This document shows positions 43,139 to 51,331 of a DNA stretch of 62,736 bases, in pieces; the stretch's first letter is position 1, and every line of letters begins with the position of its first letter. A model generated the notes under the pieces. It was not told the DNA's origin. It was given only the letters and a program-made list of their open reading frames with translations, and ran no database searches. The position numbers and the translations under genes are program-made. The stretch lies in the NCBI RefSeq assembly GCF_001553455.1, contig NZ_BBOX01000129.1, positions 1 to 62,736 on the forward strand, written 5' to 3'. Origin of the DNA: Streptomyces hygroscopicus subsp. hygroscopicus (GTDB taxonomy: Bacteria; Actinomycetota; Actinomycetes; Streptomycetales; Streptomycetaceae).

Positions 43139-45093
43139 GCCTTCGCTCCCTCGGCGAGCCGGGGCAGCGGGGTGCAGCCCGCCGCGACGAGCAGCTCCCG
43201 CGCCCGTGGGTTGCGGTGTGCGGTGATCTCCCCGCCGTCCGCCGGGAGCCGCACCCGTTCACAGGCGTGGTCGTAGCGGTCGGTGCCCGAGTGGCCGAGG
43301 ACGACCCGGAAACCGTGCGAGCCCTGCTCGTCCGCCGCCAGCCATACGGTCGCCGTTCCGGTGTCCCCGGACGGGACCTCGGGGGCCCGGGGCAGCTCGT
43401 CGGGGTTCGCGGTGATCTTGTCGATCCCCTCGGCGAGGGTCTGCAGCAGCTTGGCGTCCAGGGCGAGTTCGTCCAGCAGCGGGCTCAGCTCCGCCCAGAT
43501 CGCCTTCTCGGTCTCCTCACCGGGGTCGTCGGTGTCCTCCAGCGCGTCGAAGTACCGCTCGAAGAAGTAGAAGTAGCAGTCCCGGTCGGCCTGGTCGACC
43601 CGGCGCATGGCCTGGTCCAGGCACTGGTGCAGCCACTTCGGCATCGGTGTGAGGCTGCGGTCCTCCCGGATCCGCGCGATGAACGCCTCGCGGGCGGCGA
43701 GCACCGCCATACTGCGCGGATCGGCCTCATAGGTCCGGTGGAACCGCCGGAACGCCGGCTCGAACGCGTTGACCTTGGGGTCGTCGAACGTGTAGATCCA
43801 GCGTTCGCCGAGCGCCGAGTCGTCCACCCGGCCCTGCGCGATCAGGCGCCGGTACTCCGGGGTGCCCCAGTAGATGTTCATCTTGTTCTGCAGATGCTGC
43901 ACCTTGGCGTATCCGGAGTCGCGGATCCAGCGGTACTGCTCCTTCAGCTCCGCGAAGGTCATCTCCGGATCGAACATGATGTAGCCGAAGTTGATCTGGT
44001 GCGGGGACATACCGATCTCGCGCAGTTCGCGCAGCGCGTTGTTGTTGTCCTCGACCGTCGTCCCCTTGTCCCAGCGCACCAGCACCGAGTCCACACCGGA
44101 CTCCACGCCGATGAACAGCCGGTGCATCCCCACGTCCATCAGCCTGCGCACCAGGGACCGCTCGATGGTGTCGGCCCGCATCTCGGCGTAGAAGTTCACC
44201 TCGAGTTCGCGCTCGAGGAGGGTGTCGCAGAACTCGTGCACCCACCGGATGCCGTTCGGCGAGGGCATGATGAACAGGTCGTCGACGAAGGAGAACCGGC
44301 TGATGCCGTACTGCGACTTGATGGACTCCATCTCGTCGGCGATGCTCCCCGGACTGCGGCGCACCACATTGTGGTCCCCGTAGATCTGGTGGATGGAGCA
44401 GAAGGTGCAGGACGCGTAGCACCCCCGTGAGGCCACCAGATAGGCGGACGACGGAGTGGCCCCCTCACTGATCATCTGCGCGAGGTCGTGGCGGGCCGGG
44501 AACGCCAGCTCGTCCAGGTTGCGGATGCGGGGCCGGTCGGGGTTGCGCCGGAAGGCGCCGTCGGAACGGAACGACAGGCCGCGCATCTTCTCCAGGGGCA
44601 GGCCCTGGCTCAGCCGCGCCGCGAGCTCCACGATGGCGTGCTCGCCCTCGCCCCGCACGATGGAGTCCACGTGCGGGCAGTCATCCAGGATCTGCTGGTC
44701 CGCCGCGCTGGGGAACACACCGCCCAGCGTGATGTGCACCTCCGGCCGTGCCGCCTTCACCAGCTCGGCGATCTGCTTGGCGGCGCGGTAGGTGCGCTGG
44801 GACTTGGCGGAGATGCCGATCAGCCGGATCCTCGGGTCGGCCAGCAGCCGCTCGGCGACGTCCGGCGGGCCCAGGCTGAGCAGCTCCGCGTTGATGCTGG
44901 TGGTCTCGAAGCCGTGGCGGTCCAGGGCCGCCGCCAGGTACCCGAGGGCGAGACTTTCGCGGTACTTGAGCCGGTTCTTCTGCCACGCCTCCACCAGATA
45001 GGGGTGGACGAGACCGACCACGAAGTCCTCGTCCTCGTTGTGGTGGTCGTGGAACGGGTCGATCACGGTGAGGGACAGCTGGCTTCTCTTCAT
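43135..45093 (-). CDS. B12-binding-type radical SAM enzyme
   Basis: A 652-residue protein. Residues about 50-165 form a cobalamin-binding-like Rossmann domain, then the radical SAM cluster motif C225-x3-C229-x2-C232 (CYASCTFC) and a TIM-barrel core (FSFVDDLFIM, RLFIGVESG). A C-terminal 220-residue extension has no known match. The class performs methylations at unactivated carbon or rearrangements. The start (MKRSQLSLTVIDP, 45093) follows GAGG; MRRTHEDT upstream is an alternative. GTGA overlap couples it to the carbamoyltransferase. Confidence 0.88.
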   Translation of the reverse strand: MKRSQLSLTVIDPFHDHHNEDEDFVVGLVHPYLVEAWQKNRLKYRESLALGYLAAALDRHGFETTSINAELLSLGPPDVAERLLADPRIRLIGISAKSQRTYRAAKQIAELVKAARPEVHITLGGVFPSAADQQILDDCPHVDSIVRGEGEHAIVELAARLSQGLPLEKMRGLSFRSDGAFRRNPDRPRIRNLDELAFPARHDLAQMISEGATPSSAYLVASRGCYASCTFCSIHQIYGDHNVVRRSPGSIADEMESIKSQYGISRFSFVDDLFIMPSPNGIRWVHEFCDTLLERELEVNFYAEMRADTIERSLVRRLMDVGMHRLFIGVESGVDSVLVRWDKGTTVEDNNNALRELREIGMSPHQINFGYIMFDPEMTFAELKEQYRWIRDSGYAKVQHLQNKMNIYWGTPEYRRLIAQGRVDDSALGERWIYTFDDPKVNAFEPAFRRFHRTYEADPRSMAVLAAREAFIARIREDRSLTPMPKWLHQCLDQAMRRVDQADRDCYFYFFERYFDALEDTDDPGEETEKAIWAELSPLLDELALDAKLLQTLAEGIDKITANPDELPRAPEVPSGDTGTATVWLAADEQGSHGFRVVLGHSGTDRYDHACERVRLPADGGEITAHRNPRARELLVAAGCTPLPRLAEGAKA

Positions 45094-45154
45094 CGTGTCC
45101 TCATGTGTCCTTCGCACTTGTGATGCGGTGTCGCACGCCGCTGGAAGACGCCGG

Positions 45155-45817
45155 TCAGCGCAGCAGCCCCGCCTCGGCCAGGCGGTTGCGGGTCAGGTCC
45201 AGATCACGGTCGGTCAGCTTGCGTTCCCCCGGCTCCTGCACACCCTGGGCGGCCGCCGCGCCCAGACGGGTGCGGGTCAGCCCCTTGGCGAGGTCGTAGA
45301 TGCGGAAGCTGGAGCGGTCCCTCGGCCCCTGGATGACCAGGCTGACCGTGCCGGGACTGGCGTAGGTGGAGTGCACGAACGCGTTGTGCAGCGTGTAGCT
45401 GGTCCCGGGCAGCTGCTCCTGGATGAACCGGGGCTCCGGACGCGTCGCGGGGGACTCCTCCGCGCCCCAGATGTCCTCCACGTTGCCGTACAGCAGATGG
45501 CGGTAGCTGCCGTGCAGGATCAGCGAGCTGAAGCTGGCCCGGTGGTTGTGCGCCTCCTCCACGGCCTCCTCGGAGAAGATGTGCAGCCGCAGCCGCAGAC
45601 CGCTTCCGGGGTCGTCGTGCAGGACGTACTTCTCGAAGGCGTTGAACCGCTCGGACTTCGACGCCAGCTCCTCGGATCCCCGCATCCGGTCCCACAGCAG
45701 ACCGAGCACGGCGGGATCGGACAGGGCGGGCAGCGCCTTGGCCGCCGCCTCGTGGACCCGTTGCAGTTCGCCCCAGTCCACGCCCTGGAAGGCCTCTTTC
45801 ATGATCTCGATGCTCAC
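45155..45817 (-). CDS. Cupin-fold protein, cysteine-dioxygenase-like
   Basis: A 220-residue single-domain protein. The His-rich strand EEAHNHRASFSSLILHGSYRH and a later His (LHNAFVHSTY) resemble the metal ligands of cupins, notably thiol-dioxygenase types. Fe-dependent oxygenation, isomerisation or simple metal binding are all possible. It lies between the PfkB kinase (ATGA overlap) and the radical SAM gene (61-bp gap, the only sizeable gap in the operon). Confidence 0.6.
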   Translation of the reverse strand: MSIEIMKEAFQGVDWGELQRVHEAAAKALPALSDPAVLGLLWDRMRGSEELASKSERFNAFEKYVLHDDPGSGLRLRLHIFSEEAVEEAHNHRASFSSLILHGSYRHLLYGNVEDIWGAEESPATRPEPRFIQEQLPGTSYTLHNAFVHSTYASPGTVSLVIQGPRDRSSFRIYDLAKGLTRTRLGAAAAQGVQEPGERKLTDRDLDLTRNRLAEAGLLR

Positions 45818-46728
45818 GGCACCTCCTCGATCGGATGCGGCTTGTCAACCTCTGCCAACGTCAGCCCGGGAGCCCGCGCCCCCGGCACCGTGACGGCGTA
45901 CGCGCCCGCCGCGGCACCCCAGCGCAGTGCCTCGGGAAGGGAGCGGCCGCGCAGGTACGCCGCCACGAAACCCGCCGCGAACGCGTCGCCCGCGCCCGTG
46001 GCGTCGACCGTGTCCACCCGGCGGGAGCGAATCCGGCGTACCTCCCCGGCCTCGCCCGCCATCGCCCCCTCGGGGCCGAGCGTGACCACGACGGTCTGGT
46101 CCCGGCCCCGGCACACCCCGCCCAGGTGCCGGGCGTCCGGCTCGGCGCCGAACGCGGCCCGGTACTCGGCGCGGTTGACCGCGAGCCACCGCACCGAGGC
46201 GGCCTGTCCGGGCAACCGCGCGGCCTGGAGCCCGCCGGGGTTCCAGAACACCGGGGTCGCGGCCTCGGCGGTCAGCTCCAGGACCCGCAGCGCCACCGGC
46301 TCCGGCGGGTCGAACAGCACGACGGCCGCGTAGGCGCCGAACGGCACCGTCTCGCAGCTCTTCGGATCCCACAGATCGGTGGCGCCCCGGTGCATCAGCA
46401 TGTGGCGCCGGCCCGGGTAGACCGGGATGAACACCCGTCCGGTGGACGCTCCCGGCAGCGTCTGCGACGGCTCCGTGTCCACCCCGGCGCCGGCCAGCTC
46501 CGCCAGCATGGCCGCGCCCTCGGCGTCGTCGCCGACCACGGTGGCCAGGGAGACCCGGCAGCCGAGCGCGGCCAGGACGGTGGCGCAGTTGCCGCCGTGG
46601 CCGCCGCTGGCGGTGGCCAGGCCGGTGACCCGGGCCGCGCCGTCGTCGGGCGGCTCGGTGTCGGTGCGGATGATGAGGTCGGTGTTGAGGCTGCCGACCA
46701 CGAGCACCCGCGCGGCGGCCCGGCTCAT
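45814..46728 (-). CDS. PfkB-family sugar/nucleoside kinase
   Basis: A 304-residue kinase: GGHGGNCATVLAALG near residues 40-55, and the C-terminal signature VDATGAGDAFAAGF holding the catalytic Asp and the anion hole. PfkB enzymes phosphorylate hydroxyls of sugars, ribosyl compounds or cyclitols with ATP. In an operon with an inositol-phosphate-synthase homologue, it could act on a cyclitol or ketose. Overlaps both neighbours by ATGA. Confidence 0.9.
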   Translation of the reverse strand: MSRAAARVLVVGSLNTDLIIRTDTEPPDDGAARVTGLATASGGHGGNCATVLAALGCRVSLATVVGDDAEGAAMLAELAGAGVDTEPSQTLPGASTGRVFIPVYPGRRHMLMHRGATDLWDPKSCETVPFGAYAAVVLFDPPEPVALRVLELTAEAATPVFWNPGGLQAARLPGQAASVRWLAVNRAEYRAAFGAEPDARHLGGVCRGRDQTVVVTLGPEGAMAGEAGEVRRIRSRRVDTVDATGAGDAFAAGFVAAYLRGRSLPEALRWGAAAGAYAVTVPGARAPGLTLAEVDKPHPIEEVP

Positions 46729-47156
46729 CGCCCGTCCGGTACGAACGCGACCCCGGAGATCTCCACCAGGTGGTCCCGGATCGCCAGCGACGAGACCTCG
46801 ACCAGGGTGCTGGACGGGGCGGGGTCGGCCAGCACGCGGTTGCGCACGGTCGAGACCGCGGTGAAGTCGTCCAGGTCGACGAGGTAGATGACGAGGCTGA
46901 CCAGGTCGGCGAGGGTGCCGCCGGCGGCCTTGAGCACCTCCGAGATCCGGTGGAACACCGTCTCGGCCTGCGTCGCCGCGTCCCCGGGGCCGATGGTCCG
47001 CCCCTCGCCGTCGGCGGAGACCTGGCCGCTGACGAAGACCAGTCGCCCTCCCCCCACCGGCACGGACACCGCGGGGGAGTAGCGGCCGATCGGCGGTGTG
47101 TGCCCGGCGGGCTGTACGGCGTGCACCGCGGACCCGGTGGCCGGCGTTTCAGACAT
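46725..47156 (-). CDS. RidA/YjgF-family protein
   Basis: A 143-residue Rid protein (VFVSGQVSAD, FHRISEVLKAAGGTLADLV, VEVSSLAI). RidA proper hydrolyses imine intermediates using an Arg in the P-A-R context before VEV; here the place reads PSSTLVEV, so the Arg is missing. This suggests another activity within the superfamily, several members of which act as isomerases or hydrolases in biosynthesis. It shares 8 bp with the SDR gene. Confidence 0.85.
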   Translation of the reverse strand: MSETPATGSAVHAVQPAGHTPPIGRYSPAVSVPVGGGRLVFVSGQVSADGEGRTIGPGDAATQAETVFHRISEVLKAAGGTLADLVSLVIYLVDLDDFTAVSTVRNRVLADPAPSSTLVEVSSLAIRDHLVEISGVAFVPDGR

Positions 47157-47913
47157 CGGTCAGCTCCTCGGGTGCCACCTCCGGGAACGGCCCGAAGGAC
47201 GAGTGGATCGACGACAGCTGGACCTCCCGCACCTCGACCCTCGGCTCCATCGCGAACAGCGTGGTCACCACCTCGGCCACCTCGGTCCGCGACAGCGCCT
47301 CCGGCCGGTCGCCCGGCTGTTTGCCCCGGAAGTAGGTGTCCACCCGGCTCGGCACCAGGACGGTCACCCGGACCCCGCTCTCCCGCAGCTCCCGGCGGGC
47401 GGTCTCCAGCAGCGAGCGGAACCCCGCCTTGGAGGCGCAGTAGGCGCCGCGCTGGGGGAACGAGCCGTAGGAGGAGTCCGAGGCGAGGCCCACCAGTTGC
47501 GCGCCGCGGTGCCCGCGCAGCAGCGGCATGGCCACCCGCAGGGTGTGGAAGGCGCCGTCGAGATTGGTGCCCACCACCGCGCGCCAGTCCTCGACGGCCA
47601 TCTCCTCGATGGACGACCAGATGCCGCCACCCGCGTTGATCACCGCCCCGCGCAGCGTGGCGATCCCGGCCAGCGAATCCGCCACCGCCTTGTCCACCTC
47701 CGCCGCGACGGAGACGTCGACGGAGGCGATCCGCACCGGCGTGCCGTGCTGGGCGGTGATCTCCGCCGCGATCTCCTCCAGTTCCCGGCCGGTGCGGGCC
47801 CACAGCACCAGCGGGTAGCCGGCCTCCGCGAGGGCGAAGGCCACCGCCCGGCCGATGCCCCGGGTCGCCCCGGTCACCAGCACCCAGTCCTCGTCACGCA
47901 CCGCCGCGGTCAT
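47149..47913 (-). CDS. Short-chain dehydrogenase/reductase
   Basis: A 254-residue classical SDR: VTGATRGIGRAVAFAL, INAGGG, the catalytic Ser region (SDSSYG) and YCASK. It probably oxidises a cyclitol hydroxyl to a ketone or the reverse, ready for amination or rearrangement. ATGA overlap with the upstream inositol-phosphate-synthase-like gene, so the two enzymes are made in step. Confidence 0.9.
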   Translation of the reverse strand: MTAAVRDEDWVLVTGATRGIGRAVAFALAEAGYPLVLWARTGRELEEIAAEITAQHGTPVRIASVDVSVAAEVDKAVADSLAGIATLRGAVINAGGGIWSSIEEMAVEDWRAVVGTNLDGAFHTLRVAMPLLRGHRGAQLVGLASDSSYGSFPQRGAYCASKAGFRSLLETARRELRESGVRVTVLVPSRVDTYFRGKQPGDRPEALSRTEVAEVVTTLFAMEPRVEVREVQLSSIHSSFGPFPEVAPEELTDV

Positions 47914-48977
47914 GCGATCCGCGCGGCGAGGCTGTCGTAGCTGGCTTCGACCTCCACCTCGGTGTACGCCCCGTGCCCCTTGGGCGGCGACTTCAGCAGC
48001 GGCACCGCCGCCGGTACGAAGCCCTTCTCGCCGACGCGGACGGCCGCGGCGGCGATCCGGATGAGGTCGATGATGACCCCCGCCGCGTTACTGGAGTCCT
48101 GGACCTTGAGCTTGAGGTCGATCTCCACCGGGGTGCCCGCCCAGCCCACGCCTTCGATGTTGAGGTAGCCGACCTTGTGGTCCTCCAGATGGGCCACGAA
48201 ACCGGCCGACGGGATGACATCGACCCGGTCGAGCTGGACACCGGCCTTCGCCAGCGCGTTGAGCTTGGAGTCGCGCTTGGACGCGCCCCGGTCGCGCAGA
48301 TTGCGGAAGTCCTGGTTGCCGCCGAGGTTGAGCTGGTAGGAGCTGTGCAGGCTGATGCCGCGCTCGGCGAGCAGCCCCAGCAGGGAGCGGTGGACGATCG
48401 AGGTTCCCAGGTGGCTGGCCAGGTCGTCGCCGATGAGCGGCACCCCCGCGGCGATGAACCGGGTGCTCAGCTCCTCGTCGCGGCCGACCGACTCGGGGGT
48501 GCAGTTCACGAACGCCACCCCGGCGGCCAGCGCCGCCTCCGCGTAGGCGGTGGCCGCCCACTGCAGACCGGTGGGCAGCGAGTACAGCAGCACCTCGGCG
48601 CCCGCGGCGCGCAGCGACTCCGCGAGCCGCACGATCTGGTCGGACAGGGGTCCGGCGTGCTCGTCGCTGTCGGTGAGGCCCTGTTCGACGGTCACCCCGG
48701 TGGGCTCCAGCCGGACGTCCAGCCGCGGATAGTTGTTCGGAGGACGGAGCATCGCGTCGTACAGTTCGGTCCCGATCTTGCCGGGGTCGATGTCATAGGC
48801 GGCGACGAACTGGACGTCGTACACCGCCAGTCCGCCGATGGACCCGCGCCGGACACCGGGCAGCGCGTCGATGTCCGCGCCGCCGGCGACCGCGTCGGCG
48901 TAATGGAGAATCCCTTGGGCGAGGGCGGATATGTTGTTTCCGACACCCGCGACGGCGAGTTTCACAGGAACGGTCAT
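47910..48977 (-). CDS. myo-Inositol-1-phosphate-synthase-like enzyme
   Basis: A 355-residue homologue of Ino1. Diagnostic pieces: GVGNNISALAQG (NAD site), VQFVAAYDID, GDDLASHLGTSIVHR, YQLNLGGNQDF and QDSSNAAGVIIDLIRIAA. Ino1 cyclises glucose 6-phosphate; the aristeromycin homologue Ari2 uses fructose 6-phosphate to make a cyclopentitol. Divergence from housekeeping actinobacterial Ino1 and first place in a biosynthetic operon favour a specialised cyclitol. Start 48977 (MTVPVKLAVAG) follows GGGAGGACGACCC; longer extensions have no homology character. Confidence 0.9.
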   Translation of the reverse strand: MTVPVKLAVAGVGNNISALAQGILHYADAVAGGADIDALPGVRRGSIGGLAVYDVQFVAAYDIDPGKIGTELYDAMLRPPNNYPRLDVRLEPTGVTVEQGLTDSDEHAGPLSDQIVRLAESLRAAGAEVLLYSLPTGLQWAATAYAEAALAAGVAFVNCTPESVGRDEELSTRFIAAGVPLIGDDLASHLGTSIVHRSLLGLLAERGISLHSSYQLNLGGNQDFRNLRDRGASKRDSKLNALAKAGVQLDRVDVIPSAGFVAHLEDHKVGYLNIEGVGWAGTPVEIDLKLKVQDSSNAAGVIIDLIRIAAAAVRVGEKGFVPAAVPLLKSPPKGHGAYTEVEVEASYDSLAARIA

Positions 48978-49148
48978 GGGTCGTCCTCCCCGGTTGCCGG
49001 TCGAGTTCGGCCGCGTCCGCCCGAAAGCGATCCCGGGGTGCCGAAGAGGCCGGTCGCGGCACGCGCGGAACCGCTCAGCGCGTTTTCGAGGTTCTTTCCG
49101 CCTGAACGAAAACTGACTGTAGGGAGCATTCGTGTTGCCGGTCAAGCA

Positions 49149-49169
49149 CCCGGAGAGGCTCTCTCCGGG
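49149..49169. repeat. 9-bp perfect inverted repeat
   Basis: CCCGGAGAG and CTCTCCGGG around GCT, in the divergent control region; possible operator or leader hairpin of the minus-strand operon. Confidence 0.75.
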
Positions 49170-49368
49170 CATAACGAAAATGCTATCCCGGCGCCAATTG
49201 GAAAACTATGGGCCGAAGGCGCCCGCGAAGCCGGAGGAATGGGGCCGAGAACGGCGTCCAATGGGGCAGGACGGCTGCTTCGCCGGGCCTTCGGTAGCGA
49301 AGAAATAGATTGGAGATAGAAAAAATATAGGCGCGGGCGGATCCCCTCGGGACTGCTGGTTTGCGTCG

Positions 49369-49398
49369 TTGACCATGGTGTGCGGCGGCTGCTAGCGT
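49369..49398 (+). promoter_or_regulatory. Promoter of the adenylation-carrier gene
   Basis: TTGACC (49369-49374), 18-bp spacer, TAGCGT (49393-49398), matching the vegetative sigma consensus; the start codon is 73 bp further on. Confidence 0.6.
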
Positions 49399-49471
49399 TC
49401 CGCGCATCTCCTGCGCCGGCGGTAATGCCGACCGCATTCCGAGTATTCATCCCGATAGGGTCTGACGAAAA

Positions 49472-51331
49472 ATGAAGGACGAAGGCCGACCGAAGAACAT
49501 CCTGGAACACATCGTCGGCCGGGTGGCTTTGGCCCCGCAGGCCGTCGCCGCCTGCGATCCCGCGCCGATCACCTATCGGGAACTCGCCCGGGAATCCGAC
49601 CGGCTGGCCGCCGTACTGGCCGAACGGGCGGGCCGGCCGTCACCGGTGGTGGGGGTGCACGCGGACCGGGGCAACCGGCTGCTCATCGCCCTGGTCGCCA
49701 TCCTCAAGGCGGGCGGCACCTATCTGCCGCTCAACCCGGACCTGCCCGCTCCCCGGTTGTCGGCCATGGTCGAGGACGCCGCACCGGACCTGGTGCTGAC
49801 CGACCGCGCCCACCGGTTCGCGGACCTGACGACCCTGCCCCTGGACACCGCCCCCGCGCAGCGGGACACCGCCGGCGCGCAGCGCACCCCCGGCACGCGG
49901 GCGGCCGACGCGTTCCGCTCCCTGCTGTACACCTCCGGATCCACCGGCCGGGCCAAGGGGGTGCTCAGCGGGCAGGAGGGGCTGCGCAACCGGCTGGTGT
50001 GGATGGGCGACGCGCTCGGCATCGGCCCGGAGGACCGGATCCTGCAGAAGACGCCGATCAGCTTCGACGTCTCGCTGTGGGAGCTGCTGTGGCCGCTGAT
50101 GAACGGCGCGTCGGTGGTCTTCGCACGGCCGGGCGGCCATCTGGACGGCCGTTACCTCCACGGCCTGATCCGGGACCGGCGCATCACCGTGCTGCACTTC
50201 GTGCCCGCCATGCTCGGCGCGTTCCTCCAGGCCAACCCCGGACACGGCGCCGATCCCGCGCTGGACTCGGTACGGCTGCTGGTCACCAGCGGCGAGGCGC
50301 TCACCGGCGAACTGGCGGCCGAGGCGCTGGACCGCTTCGGCGCGGCCCGGCTGGCCAATCTGTACGGGCCGACCGAGGCGTCCATCGACGCCACCTGGCA
50401 CCTCGTCGGACCGCGGGACCTGCGGGGCCCGGTGCCCATCGGGCGCCCCATCGCCGGGATGGCCGCGCATGTGGTCGACGCGGACGGCAGACCCGTCGGG
50501 CCGGGTCGCGCCGGGGAGCTGTGGCTGTCCGGCGCCGGGCTGGCCGAGGGGTATGTGAACCTCCCCGAGGCCACCGCCGCCGCGTTCCTGGAACACCCCC
50601 CGCTGATACCGGCGGACCGCGTCTACCGCACCGGGGACCTGGTCCGGCAGCGCGAGGACGGGGTGCTCGAATTCCTCGGCCGCCGGGACCGCCAGGTGAA
50701 GTTCCGCGGTGTCCGGGTCGAACTCTCCGAGATCGACAGCCATCTGTCCCGGTACCCCGGGGTGAACTCCGCGCACACGCTGGTGCGCCGCTTCGACGGC
50801 GGCAGCCGGCTGGTCGCGTTCGTCGAACCCGCCCCCGTGGTCCTGGCCGCCGCCGGGGACCCGGACACCCCCTTCTTCCGGCTGCCCGCCTTCGCCGCCG
50901 AGCTGCGCGGCCACCTGGCCCAGCTGCTCCCCGCCTCCGTGGTGCCCGGCCACTTCGTGTTCGTCCGCGCATGGCCCACCGGCACGCACGGAAAGCTCGA
51001 CGAGTCGCGGCTGCACGCCCACCTCGACGACCGCGCGGGCGCCGCCCGGCCCGCCCCGGACGGCACCGGGCGGGAGGCGATCGCCGGCCAGGTGCTCGGC
51101 ATCTTCCGGAAGGTCCTTAAGACCGAGGACATCGAGGCCGGGGACAACTTCTTCGAGGCGGGCGGCGGCGGTTCCCTCCAGGCCGTCCGGGCGGCCCAGG
51201 ACATCGAGGAGTACGTCCAGCGCATCTTCGGCCTGGACATCTCGGCGGACGCCTCCATCTTCATCCACCCCACGGCCCTGGAGCTCGCCGATGAGATTGA
51301 AAGAGGCATTGCTGCGCGACTGGCGTCGTGA
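49472..51331 (+). CDS. Standalone NRPS adenylation-carrier protein, serine-type
   Basis: A 619-residue protein. Adenylation domain (LLYTSGSTGRAKG, NLYGPTEASID, YRTGDL) then a carrier domain. Read against GrsA, the specificity pocket is D-V-W-H-V-S-L-I-D, the known L-serine code. The carrier motif is FFEAGGGGSLQAV with Ser568; it has one Gly more than the usual FFxLGGxS. No condensation or thioesterase domain is attached, so the seryl thioester is probably modified or handed on in trans. The start has no strong Shine-Dalgarno. The hydrolase-fusion gene overlaps its end by 41 bp. Confidence 0.9.
   Translation: MKDEGRPKNILEHIVGRVALAPQAVAACDPAPITYRELARESDRLAAVLAERAGRPSPVVGVHADRGNRLLIALVAILKAGGTYLPLNPDLPAPRLSAMVEDAAPDLVLTDRAHRFADLTTLPLDTAPAQRDTAGAQRTPGTRAADAFRSLLYTSGSTGRAKGVLSGQEGLRNRLVWMGDALGIGPEDRILQKTPISFDVSLWELLWPLMNGASVVFARPGGHLDGRYLHGLIRDRRITVLHFVPAMLGAFLQANPGHGADPALDSVRLLVTSGEALTGELAAEALDRFGAARLANLYGPTEASIDATWHLVGPRDLRGPVPIGRPIAGMAAHVVDADGRPVGPGRAGELWLSGAGLAEGYVNLPEATAAAFLEHPPLIPADRVYRTGDLVRQREDGVLEFLGRRDRQVKFRGVRVELSEIDSHLSRYPGVNSAHTLVRRFDGGSRLVAFVEPAPVVLAAAGDPDTPFFRLPAFAAELRGHLAQLLPASVVPGHFVFVRAWPTGTHGKLDESRLHAHLDDRAGAARPAPDGTGREAIAGQVLGIFRKVLKTEDIEAGDNFFEAGGGGSLQAVRAAQDIEEYVQRIFGLDISADASIFIHPTALELADEIERGIAARLAS

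Larger units (their letters stand above)
48978..49471. promoter_or_regulatory. Divergent control region of the two biosynthetic operons
   Basis: 494 bp, AT-richer than its surroundings. CGAAAA recurs within AACGAAAA at 49105-49112 and 49173-49180 and in GACGAAAAA at 49464-49472; a reversed copy TTTTCG is at 49083-49088. CCCGGAGAG-GCT-CTCTCCGGG forms a 9-bp perfect inverted repeat at 49149-49169. A -35/-10 pair for the plus strand lies at 49369-49398. Confidence 0.65.

Noticed and set aside
40496..43276. Open plus-strand frame of 926 codons
   Set aside because: Antisense to the NDK-like and carbamoyltransferase genes, which have clear motifs; no protein features of its own.
47910..48977. Housekeeping inositol-1-phosphate synthase
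   Set aside because: Diverged sequence and first place in a biosynthetic operon; phylogeny would settle it.
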